The notes under the pieces were generated by a model that did not search any database, was not told the origin of the DNA, and saw only the letters and a list, made by a program, of their open reading frames with translations. From Bog-950 sp964493695 (GTDB lineage: Bacteria > Bacteroidota > Bacteroidia > Chitinophagales > LD1): a stretch of DNA of 64,000 bases. The stretch spans positions 43,189 through 107,188 of the forward strand of contig CAZBPG010000004.1 of NCBI GenBank assembly GCA_964493695.1, read 5' to 3'. Position numbers and translations under genes: made by a program. Of this stretch, positions 52,236-60,313 are shown piece after piece (position 1 is the first letter of the stretch; each line of letters begins with the position of its first letter).

Positions 52236-52943
52236 TTAGTGACAATACTTTTTAATTACTGCATCCACATTACTAAGCCCCAACTTTCGAGCCTGGCTTA
52301 AATCTATACACCCAGTTTCTTTTTGTCCTGACATAATTTTTGCCCTTCCTCTGCTGTAATAAGCCTCAGCATCTTTAGGATTAAATTCAATAGCCTTGTT
52401 TAAATCCGCTATAGCTCCTTGGTAGTCTGGCAAGTTAACTTTTGCTATTCCCCTATTGTAATATACGTTTCTATGTTTAGGATTAAATTCAATAGTCTTA
52501 TTGTAATCAGCTATTGCGCCTCGGTAGTCTTGTAATACATCTTTTGCGCATCCTCTGTTAAAGTAAGCTAGTGCATACTTAGGGTTAAGCTCAATAGCTT
52601 TGTTATAATCTGCGATAGCCCCTCTATAGTCACGTTGGTCTTGTTTTGAAAATCCTCTGCCATAATAAGCTCTTGCAAATTTGGGATCAAATTCAATAGC
52701 CTTACTGAAATCTACTATAGCGCCTTGGTATTCTTTTAGGTTATATTTTGCACTTCCTCTGTTATGATAAGCTAATGCATCCTTAGGATTGATTTCAATT
52801 GCTTTGTTGTAATCTGTTATAGCTCCACGGTAGTCTTGTAATTTACCTTTTGCAACTCCTTTATCAATATACTCTTGGCTTGTTTGGCAGTAGCAGTACA
52901 TGAAGGAGTTAAACGCAACAATTAAAAAAAACGTAGTTTTCAT
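52236..52943 (-). CDS. Secreted TPR protein
   Basis: The start is placed at ATG 52943 (MKTTFFLIVAFNSFMYCYCQ), which gives a signal peptide; an in-frame upstream ATG at 52994 adds a non-signal stretch. The product is 235 residues. It consists of six near-identical 34-residue tetratricopeptide repeats (DYRGAITDYNKAIEINPKDA, LAYHNRGSAKYNLKEYQGAI and similar) and a short end SQARKLGLSNVDAVIKKYC. TPRs bind other proteins; no enzyme domain is attached. The high repeat similarity points to recent unit amplification. It is divergent from the array-linked gene at 53552. Confidence 0.88.
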   Translation of the reverse strand: MKTTFFLIVAFNSFMYCYCQTSQEYIDKGVAKGKLQDYRGAITDYNKAIEINPKDALAYHNRGSAKYNLKEYQGAIVDFSKAIEFDPKFARAYYGRGFSKQDQRDYRGAIADYNKAIELNPKYALAYFNRGCAKDVLQDYRGAIADYNKTIEFNPKHRNVYYNRGIAKVNLPDYQGAIADLNKAIEFNPKDAEAYYSRGRAKIMSGQKETGCIDLSQARKLGLSNVDAVIKKYCH

Positions 52944-52994
52944 GTTGATTGGTTTTTTGCCTCCTAAAAATAAAAATAATAGACTGTTTATCAT

Positions 52995-53124
52995 CCGCTA
53001 TTCGAGATGTTAGCCTGCGCATCCCGAACGTAAGATAACAAGCGATTTTTAATCACTAAACAAACAGATTAAAAACCTGTAACCATCTATAGGTACTACA
53101 TGCACTTTCTTGAAAGAAAACACC
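52995..53124. other. Spacer between TPR gene and array 2
   Basis: Apart from CAGATT and CCTGT fragments at 53065-53080 that resemble degraded array units out of phase, nothing is seen here. Confidence 0.4.
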
Positions 53125-53439
53125 ATTACTAATCTGTTATTCATTATAACAGTTCTGTCATTACGCATTACTAATCTGTTATTTAGTAAAACAGATTTGA
53201 TATTATATATTACTAATCTGTTTTTATCTATAACAGACCTGTTTTATAACATAACAAATCTGTAATTATGTAATACAGACCTGTTATTTGACATTACTAA
53301 TCTGTTATTTAAAATTACAGACCTGTTTTACAGTATAGCAAATCTGTAATTATAAAATACAGACCTGTTGTTATACATTACTAATCTGTTATTTAGTATA
53401 ACAGATTAGCAATGGTGCATAACAGTTCTGTTATGCTTT
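53125..53439. repeat. Array 2: fifteen units at exact 21-bp spacing, core AAYCTGTTA
   Basis: CTGT (or an aligned degenerate tetramer) begins at 53134 and every 21 bp after it to 53428, with no slip over 15 units. Two unit types are mixed: ATTACTAATCTGTTAT, and the dyad-like ATAACAGACCTGTT (half-sites ACAG and CTGT). Units 4 (53188-53208) and 14 (53398-53418) are degenerate and carry ACAGATT, the reverse-complement half. The 3' part of each unit varies. The array is AT-rich and noncoding, and sits in the divergent region upstream of the unrecognised gene at 53552. Confidence 0.9.
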
Positions 53440-53551
53440 TAAGGGTCTTGATTTTTTCAAAAAACCTGTTTTATTTTGCAGTAATTCTTCCATTTCGTAA
53501 CTAAACTCAGGATTTATGCCCCTAAGCCGATGTAACCGGAATTATCACCGC

Positions 53552-54187
53552 ATGAAAATTCACCAGCGCGGAACCCTTGCCAGCGGAATGCTGGAAACCT
53601 ACTACAAAAACAACCCTCCGTTTACGGCCCCGGTTATGCCCAAGGCCGATTTTAAAAAACTGGTGAACGACTACAACAGCCGCTATGCCGATTTTGCCAA
53701 CGGTGGCAGGGCGCAGAAAGCCGACTGGCTGATTGCCCGTGACACTTTGATACATGGGCTTGACCTGATAGCCGACAATGTGGACGAAGTAGCGGGCGGT
53801 AACGAAGATATTATTCTGGAAGGGGGCTTTCAGCCGCGTAAAACTTTCCGCTCCGGTAAAAATACGCCACCGGTGCCCGAAATTGAATCGCTGGAACACG
53901 GTGCCACCGGTCAGTTGTTTGCCACCTGCAAACTGCTTGAGCCGAACACGTTTTACGGCTGTATAATAAGCGAAGGCGCACCGCTTGATGAACGGGTGGT
54001 GATGCGTGCCGGTAAGCTGGTTATTCCTAAAGGGCTTACCACCGCTATTCAAATTGACGAAACCAAGAAACGCAAAAAGTCTTTTGTAAACCTTACCCCA
54101 ATGGTTACCTACTACTTTTATTTTTTTGCGCGCAACTCGGCCGGTGTAAGTTCGCTGAGCGAGCCACGGGCTATTATTTGTTTGTAG
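53552..54187 (+). CDS. Unrecognised array-adjacent protein with FN3-like C-terminus
   Basis: The start is placed at ATG 53552 (MKIHQRGTLASGMLETYYKN); an ATG 36 bp upstream is in frame and is the alternative. The product is 211 residues and I recognise no family. Residues 17-95 are helical (ADFKKLVNDYNSRYADFANG, QKADWLIARDTLIHGLDLIA) and end in NEDIILEGGFQP, which fits the N-x7-G-[FL] pattern of both modules in the 24185-25126 protein. Residues 100-211 are beta-rich and FN3-like (GATGQLFATCKLLEPNTFYG, VTYYFYFFARNSAGVSSLSE). There is no signal peptide. It lies 112 bp downstream of the 15-unit array. No function is assigned. Confidence 0.75.
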   Translation: MKIHQRGTLASGMLETYYKNNPPFTAPVMPKADFKKLVNDYNSRYADFANGGRAQKADWLIARDTLIHGLDLIADNVDEVAGGNEDIILEGGFQPRKTFRSGKNTPPVPEIESLEHGATGQLFATCKLLEPNTFYGCIISEGAPLDERVVMRAGKLVIPKGLTTAIQIDETKKRKKSFVNLTPMVTYYFYFFARNSAGVSSLSEPRAIICL

Positions 54188-54512
54188 AAACGGCTAAAGG
54201 CGCGGTTTCGGTTACCGGTGTGTCCGGTTATAAACGTTGAAAAGACTGGTTTTGTCATTCCGAACGAAGGTTTCCGAAGTGAGGAATCTTGTATTTTTAT
54301 GGGAAGCAAATACAAGATGTCTCGTTCCTCGACATGACAAATGCTCACTTTGTACGCCTTGTGAATAATGCTGATGAAGGCATCATCCGACAGACAAATA
54401 CATCCTCTATTTGCATTCATTCCTAAATTCTCATATTCTCACACTTCAAATTAAACAGGAATGAAAGGCAATCGGGCTGTTCAATCCAAAATTTAAAATC
54501 TAAAATCGAAAA
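54188..54512. repeat. Intergenic region with inverted dispersed repeat
   Basis: TTTGTCATTCCGAACGAAGG starts a left arm (54251-54296) that contains CTTGTATTT; the right arm (54308-54341) reads AAATACAAGATGTCTCGTTC then CTCGACATGACAAA. A related inverted element lies at 56632-56723, on the other side of the next gene. The rest is AT-rich, with TCCAAAATTTAAAATCTAAA near 54485 just before the start codon. No gene is seen. Confidence 0.7.
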
Positions 54513-56624
54513 TTGAATTCCGGTCTTTCGTTTCAATATCCTTTCTGGTTTATCATTTTCTGTGTAGCGCTGGGTGCGGCTTATGCGGCATTGCTTTACT
54601 ACCGCGACACTACCTTCGATGAAAAAACCTCGGGCAGTAAATGGTGGAAAAATGCCATGACGTGTTTCCGGTTTGTGGCGGTTACGGTGCTGGCGGTTCT
54701 TCTTCTTTCGCCTTTTATAAGAACCCGCAACACCCAAAAATTTAAACCGGTGGTGGCGGTGATAAACGACAACAGCGAATCGGTAAAAAACAGTTTCGGA
54801 AAAGATTCAACTGCATACCAAAAGAAACTCCTCGTGCTCATAGATAAGCTGAGCGAGAAATATGAAGTGGCACAGTTCAATGCCGGTGATGAACTTAAAC
54901 GCGGCATTGATTTTTCGTACCGCGATAAATCAACCGACCTCAGCCATGCCATTGATGAAGTAAACGATTTGTATTACAACCAGAACCTGGGCGCGGTGGT
55001 TATTGCCAGCGATGGTATTTATAACAAGGGCGTAAATCCGGTTTATTCGGCTGCCAGGGCTTCGTATTCGGTTTACACTATTGCGCTGGGCGACACTACT
55101 ATTCAGAAAGACCAGAAACTTTCGAATGCCTATTACAACAAGATAGCTTACCTCAACGACCGGTTCTCGCTCAGGGTAGATGTGGAAGAAAATAATTTGT
55201 CGGGCAGGAATGTAAAACTGAGCGTGTATGAAATAGTAACCGGCAGCGATGCAAAGCTTATTCAGAGCAAAGACATTTCGTATACCTCCGATAACTATTT
55301 CCAGAGTTTTGATTTTGTGCTGCCTGCCGATAAAGCGGGCATTGCGCATTACCGCATTTCGCTTTCAAACACCGAAGGCGAAATTACTTACCGCAATAAC
55401 GTGCGCGATGTATTTGTAGAAGTGCTGGACAGCAGGCAGAAGATTCTGCTTGTAGCCAACTCTCCGCATCCGGATATTGCCGCCTTTAAAGCCGCTATCG
55501 AAAGCAATAAGAATTATCAGTTAGAGGTGGAGTATGCCGAAACATTTTCGAAAAAACTGAACGATTACAATCTGGTTATTCTTCATCAGTTGCCTTCTGC
55601 GGTTAATAAAGTGAGCAACATTTTAAGCGATGCAAGAGATTTGAAAAAATCGCTGCTCTTTGTTCTCGGCTCTCAAACTTCCATCCCCGAGTTTCAAAAA
55701 GCGCAGAACGGTTTGGTAATAAAAGGCAATGCCGATAAGTTTAACGAAGTAACCGCTAACGTGGCAAAAGATTTTGCCCTCTTTACCCTCTCCGATAAAA
55801 CGGTGCAGACTATTCCTAAACTGCCGCCCTTCAGTTGTTTCTTTGGTGAATACAGTGCCAATCCATCGTCTAAAAAACTTTTGCAGCAAAAAATAAATGC
55901 AGTGGAAACCGATTTTCCGCTTTGGCTGTTCAACGAAACCGGTGACGAAAAATTCGGGGTAATTTGTGGCGAAGGTTTGTGGCGCTGGAGATTGTATGAT
56001 TATCTCATCAACAAAAATCAGGAAGCTACGAACGAACTCATCAACAAAACGGTGCAGTATCTTTCGGTAAAAGCCGATAAGCGGCCTTTCCGCGTTAACC
56101 TGCCTAAGAATATTTTTCAGGATAACGAAGCCATCACTTTCGATGCCCAGCTTTACAACGCCAATTACGAACTCATCAACGCTGCCGATGTAGAAATGAA
56201 AATAAAAGACGAAGACGGCAAAGAATACGATTACAAATTCAACAGAACAGAAAACGCTTACAACCTGAATGCAGGTTTTTTACCGGTGGGCAATTACGCT
56301 TACAATGCTTCGGTAAAATTCGGCAACGGAACTTATACGGCTAACGGAAAGTTTTCGGTTAGCCCGTTGCAGTTAGAAGAAATGCGCACCCGTGCCGACC
56401 ATCAGGTGCTGTTTCAACTGGCATCGCAGCACAACGGTGCCATGCATTACTTAAACGACCTGGAAAAAATTGCCGCTGAAATTGATTCGAAAAATCAACT
56501 CAAGCCCATTCTTTACGATACCTTTATGACGGAGAGCGCCATTAATCTCAAATGGATTTTCTTTCTGTTGCTTACACTCATTTCTGCCGAGTGGGTTATC
56601 CGAAAATATTTAGGAGGGTATTAA
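54513..56624 (+). CDS. VWA-like membrane protein, unknown role
   Basis: This 703-residue protein appears to start with TTG at 54513 (NSGLSFQYPFWFIIFCVALG); no ATG fits before residue 48 and the YPFWF opening is usual for such proteins. Transmembrane helices lie at about 10-28 and 50-67, and a last one at 683-698 (WIFFLLLTLISAEWVI). A von Willebrand factor A-like region follows the second helix (PVVAVINDNSESVKNS, GAVVIASDGIYNKGVNP), with a MIDAS motif altered to DNSES. A Rossmann-like segment (KILLVANSPHPDIAAFKAAI) and a beta domain precede the C-terminus. It resembles BatA-like and glutamine-amidotransferase-like membrane proteins of Bacteroidetes. The function is not established. Confidence 0.75.
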   Translation: MNSGLSFQYPFWFIIFCVALGAAYAALLYYRDTTFDEKTSGSKWWKNAMTCFRFVAVTVLAVLLLSPFIRTRNTQKFKPVVAVINDNSESVKNSFGKDSTAYQKKLLVLIDKLSEKYEVAQFNAGDELKRGIDFSYRDKSTDLSHAIDEVNDLYYNQNLGAVVIASDGIYNKGVNPVYSAARASYSVYTIALGDTTIQKDQKLSNAYYNKIAYLNDRFSLRVDVEENNLSGRNVKLSVYEIVTGSDAKLIQSKDISYTSDNYFQSFDFVLPADKAGIAHYRISLSNTEGEITYRNNVRDVFVEVLDSRQKILLVANSPHPDIAAFKAAIESNKNYQLEVEYAETFSKKLNDYNLVILHQLPSAVNKVSNILSDARDLKKSLLFVLGSQTSIPEFQKAQNGLVIKGNADKFNEVTANVAKDFALFTLSDKTVQTIPKLPPFSCFFGEYSANPSSKKLLQQKINAVETDFPLWLFNETGDEKFGVICGEGLWRWRLYDYLINKNQEATNELINKTVQYLSVKADKRPFRVNLPKNIFQDNEAITFDAQLYNANYELINAADVEMKIKDEDGKEYDYKFNRTENAYNLNAGFLPVGNYAYNASVKFGNGTYTANGKFSVSPLQLEEMRTRADHQVLFQLASQHNGAMHYLNDLEKIAAEIDSKNQLKPILYDTFMTESAINLKWIFFLLLTLISAEWVIRKYLGGY

Positions 56625-56631
56625 TTAGAAA

Positions 56632-56723
56632 ACAAAATACAAGATGCCTCACTGCGGAAACCTCCGTTCGGCATGACAATTCGAGCGTTTTGTCATGCCG
56701 GGGAACGAGGCATCTTGTATTGT
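56632..56723. repeat. Inverted dispersed repeat downstream of the VWA-like gene
   Basis: ACAAAATACAAGATGCCTC at the left and GAGGCATCTTGTATTGT (56707-56723) at the right are inverse copies, with CGGCATGACAA and TTTTGTCATGCCG nested inside. It is of the same type as 54251-54341. Confidence 0.8.
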
Positions 56724-56734
56724 CCTAAAACAAA

Positions 56735-56765
56735 AAAAGCCAACTCATTGCTGAGTTGGCTTTTT
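56735..56765. terminator. Bidirectional terminator between convergent genes
   Basis: A perfect 13-bp stem (56735-56747 with 56752-56764, loop TTGC) has A-rich and T-rich ends, serving both the VWA-like gene and the convergent DUF4397 gene. Confidence 0.85.
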
Positions 56766-56784
56766 AAATTCTTACTCCGGTAAA

Positions 56785-59217
56785 TTACTTCACCAGAATA
56801 AATTTGTTGTTGCTTGTTTTTTCTGAAGTAGTAATACGGGCAAAATACATGCCGTTGCTCAAATCGCTGATGTTAACGGAGATGTTTTGTTTTCCGGTTA
56901 CTGTTTCGCTGAAAGCATTCTTTACCACGCGGCCATTGATATCGGTAATATCAATAGAAACTCTTTCGGTTTGTTTCAGGTTGAAGTTGATAAACAGCGT
57001 TCCGTTGTTTGGATTCGGGAACAGGCTCAAACCTATTTCCTGGTTCAAATCATTGATAGAGCTATAAAGCGGCAGCGGAATAAAAGGTCCACCGGCAGTG
57101 GTTGCCAAATACAACCCATAAGGGGCACCATTGTTATTGTTTGCCGGGTTCAGATAACCCGAAGAAAGTATCACACCGGCTTGTCCCGCGCGTGCTGAAA
57201 AATCTGCCACACGTGTTTCAAAAGTGGTTGTGCCGGTTGAATCCTGAATATCCCAAAGATAGCTGGCAGTAGTAACCGCCTGGTATGCCAGCGACTCACC
57301 GAATGAAATATTATCTACTAAAGTGCTTCCTCCCTGCTGTTTAATATCAAGGGTTGGTCCATCGGGCATACCGTGGAGCGTGTAGAAATCAAAATTGGTA
57401 TTCACCACGGCCTGAATCTGTCCCGGATTTTGAAGAAAGAGGTTGAAATCATTACTTCCCCCGTCAGGGTTTGCTGCCATACCGCTTCCTACATTGCCCT
57501 GGGCTACTCCAATGTAAACCTGTCCCGGACTGAAGAATCGTATTTCATGCCAGAAAGTATCGTTTACCGAAGCTGAACCACCCGGTGCCATACCAATATC
57601 AATAGGGAAGTTGGCGGTCATAATACCAAGCACCGGTGAAGAATTTTTGTATTCAAAACCGGCAAAATACTTAGCCCCGTTAATGTAAACATCCATGGTA
57701 TCTGCAATCGGGTCGGCACAGTTATGAATGAACTGAACAGAAGCAGTTTGTCTGCGCGGGAAAGCAATTACCTGTCCGCTTGGCAAAGCACCGAATAAGT
57801 CGAATTGCGCACCACCGTTGTTAGAGCCCGGAGTAATAAATCCTGAACTGAAAATATACATGCCGGAGCCGGCATAAGTCGAAAGGTTCAGAATCCATGC
57901 ATTCAGCAAAACAGATGAATCCTGTTTCAGCACTTCCCATGCGTAGTAGTAAGCCGGTAACTGAAGATAACCGGCAACGGTATTATATGCCTGATTGTTA
58001 AATAACAAAGGTCCACCGCTTCTGATGCGCACATCTAAACCGTAAGCATCGCTTACACCGTTCGCAAAGTTAACGCTCACATTCGTTCCGCTTCCGTTGG
58101 CAATAACTACTCCCTCTTTTAAAACAATATCCAACGCATTTGAAATAGCATCAGGATTTGCGGCATAACCTGCACCTGCCACCCCTGTGGCCATGGCTAC
58201 ATAGTTTGAATCAGCATCAAAAAAATACAGCCATGTTTTAATAGTATCTGCAAAAGAAGTTGAATTGCCCGGAGCTAAACCTATCTGTATAGGAAAATCA
58301 GCAGTGATAGGAATAAACGGAGTGGCTCCCCTGAACGCTAAGTCAGGAAATCCAAGCTGGCCGTTTACATAAACATCTACTGTGCTAAGCGAAGTATCGG
58401 CAGCGTTGTGAACCAACTGCACATTACAGGTTCTGCGCAGTGGCAGGGCAATCACAGTTCCGTTAGCGAGCACTGCATACAAACCTATAGCCGGTCCGCC
58501 ATTGTTACTTGCCGGTGTTGCAAAACCCGAAGCGAAAATTGTTGCTGCCTGTCCTGCTAATGCAGTAACATTCGCAACCCATGTATTGATAACTGCTGAA
58601 GAGTCTTCGACAATTACTTCTAACTGATACCAGCTTGGCGGCACCTGTATATAACCGGGCGAATAGCTGCTGTATTTTAAGTTGTTGACCAAAAGCGGAC
58701 CGCCATTGCGAATACGCACATCAATTCCGGGGGCATCTGTCACCCCGTGAAAAGCAATTACATCTACCAATGGAGGATTAGTTCCTGCTATACGGGCATT
58801 GTTTAAGCGGCTCACCTGTATTTCGGTGTTTAATGCATTGGGGTTGGCAGCATAACCGCTTCCTTCTACTCCTGTAATAATAAACTGCTGATATTGGTTG
58901 GCATAAATGTAGGTAGAGCCGACCGTATCAATGGCAGCGTCTGATTGGCTGCTGCCGGGTGCTTTAAGGTAAATGGTGAAATAACCCCACTCAATAGCAG
59001 GTAAATAACCTGTAGCCTGACGGAACGATAGTCCGGACGCAAACAAGGTTTGTCCGTTAGCATCACCTACATCTACCCACACATCCACTGTGGCAAGATC
59101 CGGGTCGGGAGAATTGTGAATAATCTGCGCCCAGCCGGTTCCGCCACCTGCAAAAGCAAACGATGACAGTAGTACTGCAACGCTCAGCACTTTTAGTTTT
59201 TTGTAATAATTTTTCAT
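56785..59217 (-). CDS. DUF4397 repeat protein with T9SS type A sorting domain
   Basis: This 810-residue protein has a signal peptide (MKNYYKKLKVLSVAVLLSSF, cut near AFAGGG). Three DUF4397-like repeats of about 240 residues follow, each opening with a histidine-asparagine motif: IIHNSPDPDLATVDVWVD, VQLVHNAADTSLSTVDVYVN and VQFIHNCADPIADTMDVYIN. Each also has a second half with AFHGVTDAPGIDVRIRNGG, NFANGVSDAYGLDVRIRSGG or LHGMPDGPTLDIKQQGGS. The C-terminal 85 residues are a type A sorting domain (LSLFPNPNNGTLFINF, ITDINGRVVKNA, DLSNGMYFARI). It is predicted to be exported by T9SS. The role of DUF4397 is unknown. It is monocistronic, with a strong terminator. Confidence 0.9.
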   Translation of the reverse strand: MKNYYKKLKVLSVAVLLSSFAFAGGGTGWAQIIHNSPDPDLATVDVWVDVGDANGQTLFASGLSFRQATGYLPAIEWGYFTIYLKAPGSSQSDAAIDTVGSTYIYANQYQQFIITGVEGSGYAANPNALNTEIQVSRLNNARIAGTNPPLVDVIAFHGVTDAPGIDVRIRNGGPLLVNNLKYSSYSPGYIQVPPSWYQLEVIVEDSSAVINTWVANVTALAGQAATIFASGFATPASNNGGPAIGLYAVLANGTVIALPLRRTCNVQLVHNAADTSLSTVDVYVNGQLGFPDLAFRGATPFIPITADFPIQIGLAPGNSTSFADTIKTWLYFFDADSNYVAMATGVAGAGYAANPDAISNALDIVLKEGVVIANGSGTNVSVNFANGVSDAYGLDVRIRSGGPLLFNNQAYNTVAGYLQLPAYYYAWEVLKQDSSVLLNAWILNLSTYAGSGMYIFSSGFITPGSNNGGAQFDLFGALPSGQVIAFPRRQTASVQFIHNCADPIADTMDVYINGAKYFAGFEYKNSSPVLGIMTANFPIDIGMAPGGSASVNDTFWHEIRFFSPGQVYIGVAQGNVGSGMAANPDGGSNDFNLFLQNPGQIQAVVNTNFDFYTLHGMPDGPTLDIKQQGGSTLVDNISFGESLAYQAVTTASYLWDIQDSTGTTTFETRVADFSARAGQAGVILSSGYLNPANNNNGAPYGLYLATTAGGPFIPLPLYSSINDLNQEIGLSLFPNPNNGTLFINFNLKQTERVSIDITDINGRVVKNAFSETVTGKQNISVNISDLSNGMYFARITTSEKTSNNKFILVK

Positions 59218-59319
59218 GTGTTTAAGTTTTAATTAAAAAATCGGGACGGAAAATTACGAAAGCGAATTTAAAAAACCAGAATAGTGCCTGTTTTTTTTAC
59301 TCTTCTATCTTCGCCCCGA

Positions 59320-60297
59320 ATGAAAACAATAATTGGTGCAGCTATTCAGGTAGCGAAGCAATTTTTAGAGCAGGGCGAACCCGTAGGCATACCTACCGAA
59401 ACAGTTTACGGGCTGGCTGCCAATGCACTGAATGAAGATGCGGTGCTGAAAATATTTTCGGTAAAGAACCGCCCGCACTTCGATCCGCTGATTGTGCATA
59501 CCCATTCGAAGGAGGAGATAGGAAAGTATGCGAAAGAGATTCCGGCTGCGGCAGAAAAGCTGATAGACGCTTTCATGCCTGGACCGGTGACGGTTCTGCT
59601 GAAGAAGAGAAAAAGTATTCCTGATTTGGTTACATCAGGTTTAGAAACTGTGGCTATCCGAATTCCGAATCACAAGCTTACACTTGATTTGTTGAAGCAA
59701 CTTGACTTCCCTTTAGCGGCACCAAGCGCCAACCCTTTTGGTTACATCAGCCCTACTACCGCACAGCATGTATTTGACCAGTTGCAGGGAAAGATTCCCT
59801 ACATTCTTGATGGAGGCGCAACAAATGTAGGCGTTGAATCAACCATTGTGGGTTTTGAAAATGACGAAGCAGTTGTTTACCGGTTGGGTGGTTTGGCAAT
59901 TGAAGAGATTGAAAGAGTGATAGGCAAAGTGAAGATAGACCTGAACGAAAGTTCGAACCCTAAAAGCCCGGGGATGTTGAAGAGCCATTATGCTCCGAAG
60001 AAGAAATTGACAATTGCAGAATTCGGAAATTCGGAAATCCGGAAATCCGGAAATGAAATTACAGGCGTGATTGCTTTTGACAAATACATAAATGGAATTG
60101 ATGAGAAGAGTCAAATCCTTCTTTCCCCTTCCGGTGATTTGAATGAGGCGGCTAAGAATCTTTTTGCCGCTATGCGTAAGCTTGATGCCAGCAATGTGAA
60201 CGAAATAATTGCGGTTAAGTTTCCTGATACGGGTTTAGGAAGGGCGATTAACGACAGGTTGAAGCGAGCATCAACAATAGACTTGCCAAGTCTTTGA
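59320..60297 (+). CDS. L-threonylcarbamoyladenylate synthase (YrdC-Sua5 type)
   Basis: The start is ATG 59320 (MKTIIGAAIQVAKQFLEQGE); an in-frame GTG 36 bp upstream is less likely. The product is 325 residues. The YrdC domain (1-195) has GIPTETVYGLAANALNEDAV, IFSVKNRPHFDPLIVH, RIPNHKLTLDLL and PSANPFGYISPTTAQHV. SPGMLKSHYAPKK at about 215 marks the Sua5 extension, which runs to the end (LGRAINDRLKRAS). It makes threonylcarbamoyl-AMP for the t6A37 tRNA modification; TsaC and Sua5 are the usual names. Codons 235-245 are encoded by four tandem 8-bp units. The stop codon lies inside a perfect hairpin shared with the convergent riboflavin synthase gene. Confidence 0.93.
   Translation: MKTIIGAAIQVAKQFLEQGEPVGIPTETVYGLAANALNEDAVLKIFSVKNRPHFDPLIVHTHSKEEIGKYAKEIPAAAEKLIDAFMPGPVTVLLKKRKSIPDLVTSGLETVAIRIPNHKLTLDLLKQLDFPLAAPSANPFGYISPTTAQHVFDQLQGKIPYILDGGATNVGVESTIVGFENDEAVVYRLGGLAIEEIERVIGKVKIDLNESSNPKSPGMLKSHYAPKKKLTIAEFGNSEIRKSGNEITGVIAFDKYINGIDEKSQILLSPSGDLNEAAKNLFAAMRKLDASNVNEIIAVKFPDTGLGRAINDRLKRASTIDLPSL
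60023..60054 (+). repeat. Four tandem octamers inside the Sua5 domain
   Basis: TCGGAAAT, TCGGAAAT, CCGGAAAT, CCGGAAAT run without gaps in the coding sequence. Octamer number changes would shift the reading frame. The encoded residues (FGNSEIRKSGN) are low-complexity and likely a surface loop. Confidence 0.85.
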
Positions 60298-60313
60298 GAC
60301 TTGGCAAGTCTAT
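60277..60313. terminator. Perfect 17-bp hairpin carrying both stop codons
   Basis: Arms 60277-60293 and 60297-60313 with loop TTG are perfect (core AGACTTGCCAAGTCT). The plus-strand synthase gene stops at 60295-60297 and the minus-strand riboflavin synthase stops at 60310-60312. No T tract is present, so it may act as an RNA-stabilising or factor-dependent terminator. Confidence 0.8.

Noticed and set aside
53125..53439. CRISPR array
   Set aside because: The units are 21 bp in total with no separate 25-40-bp repeat and unique spacers, the repeats diverge, and no cas genes are in the window.
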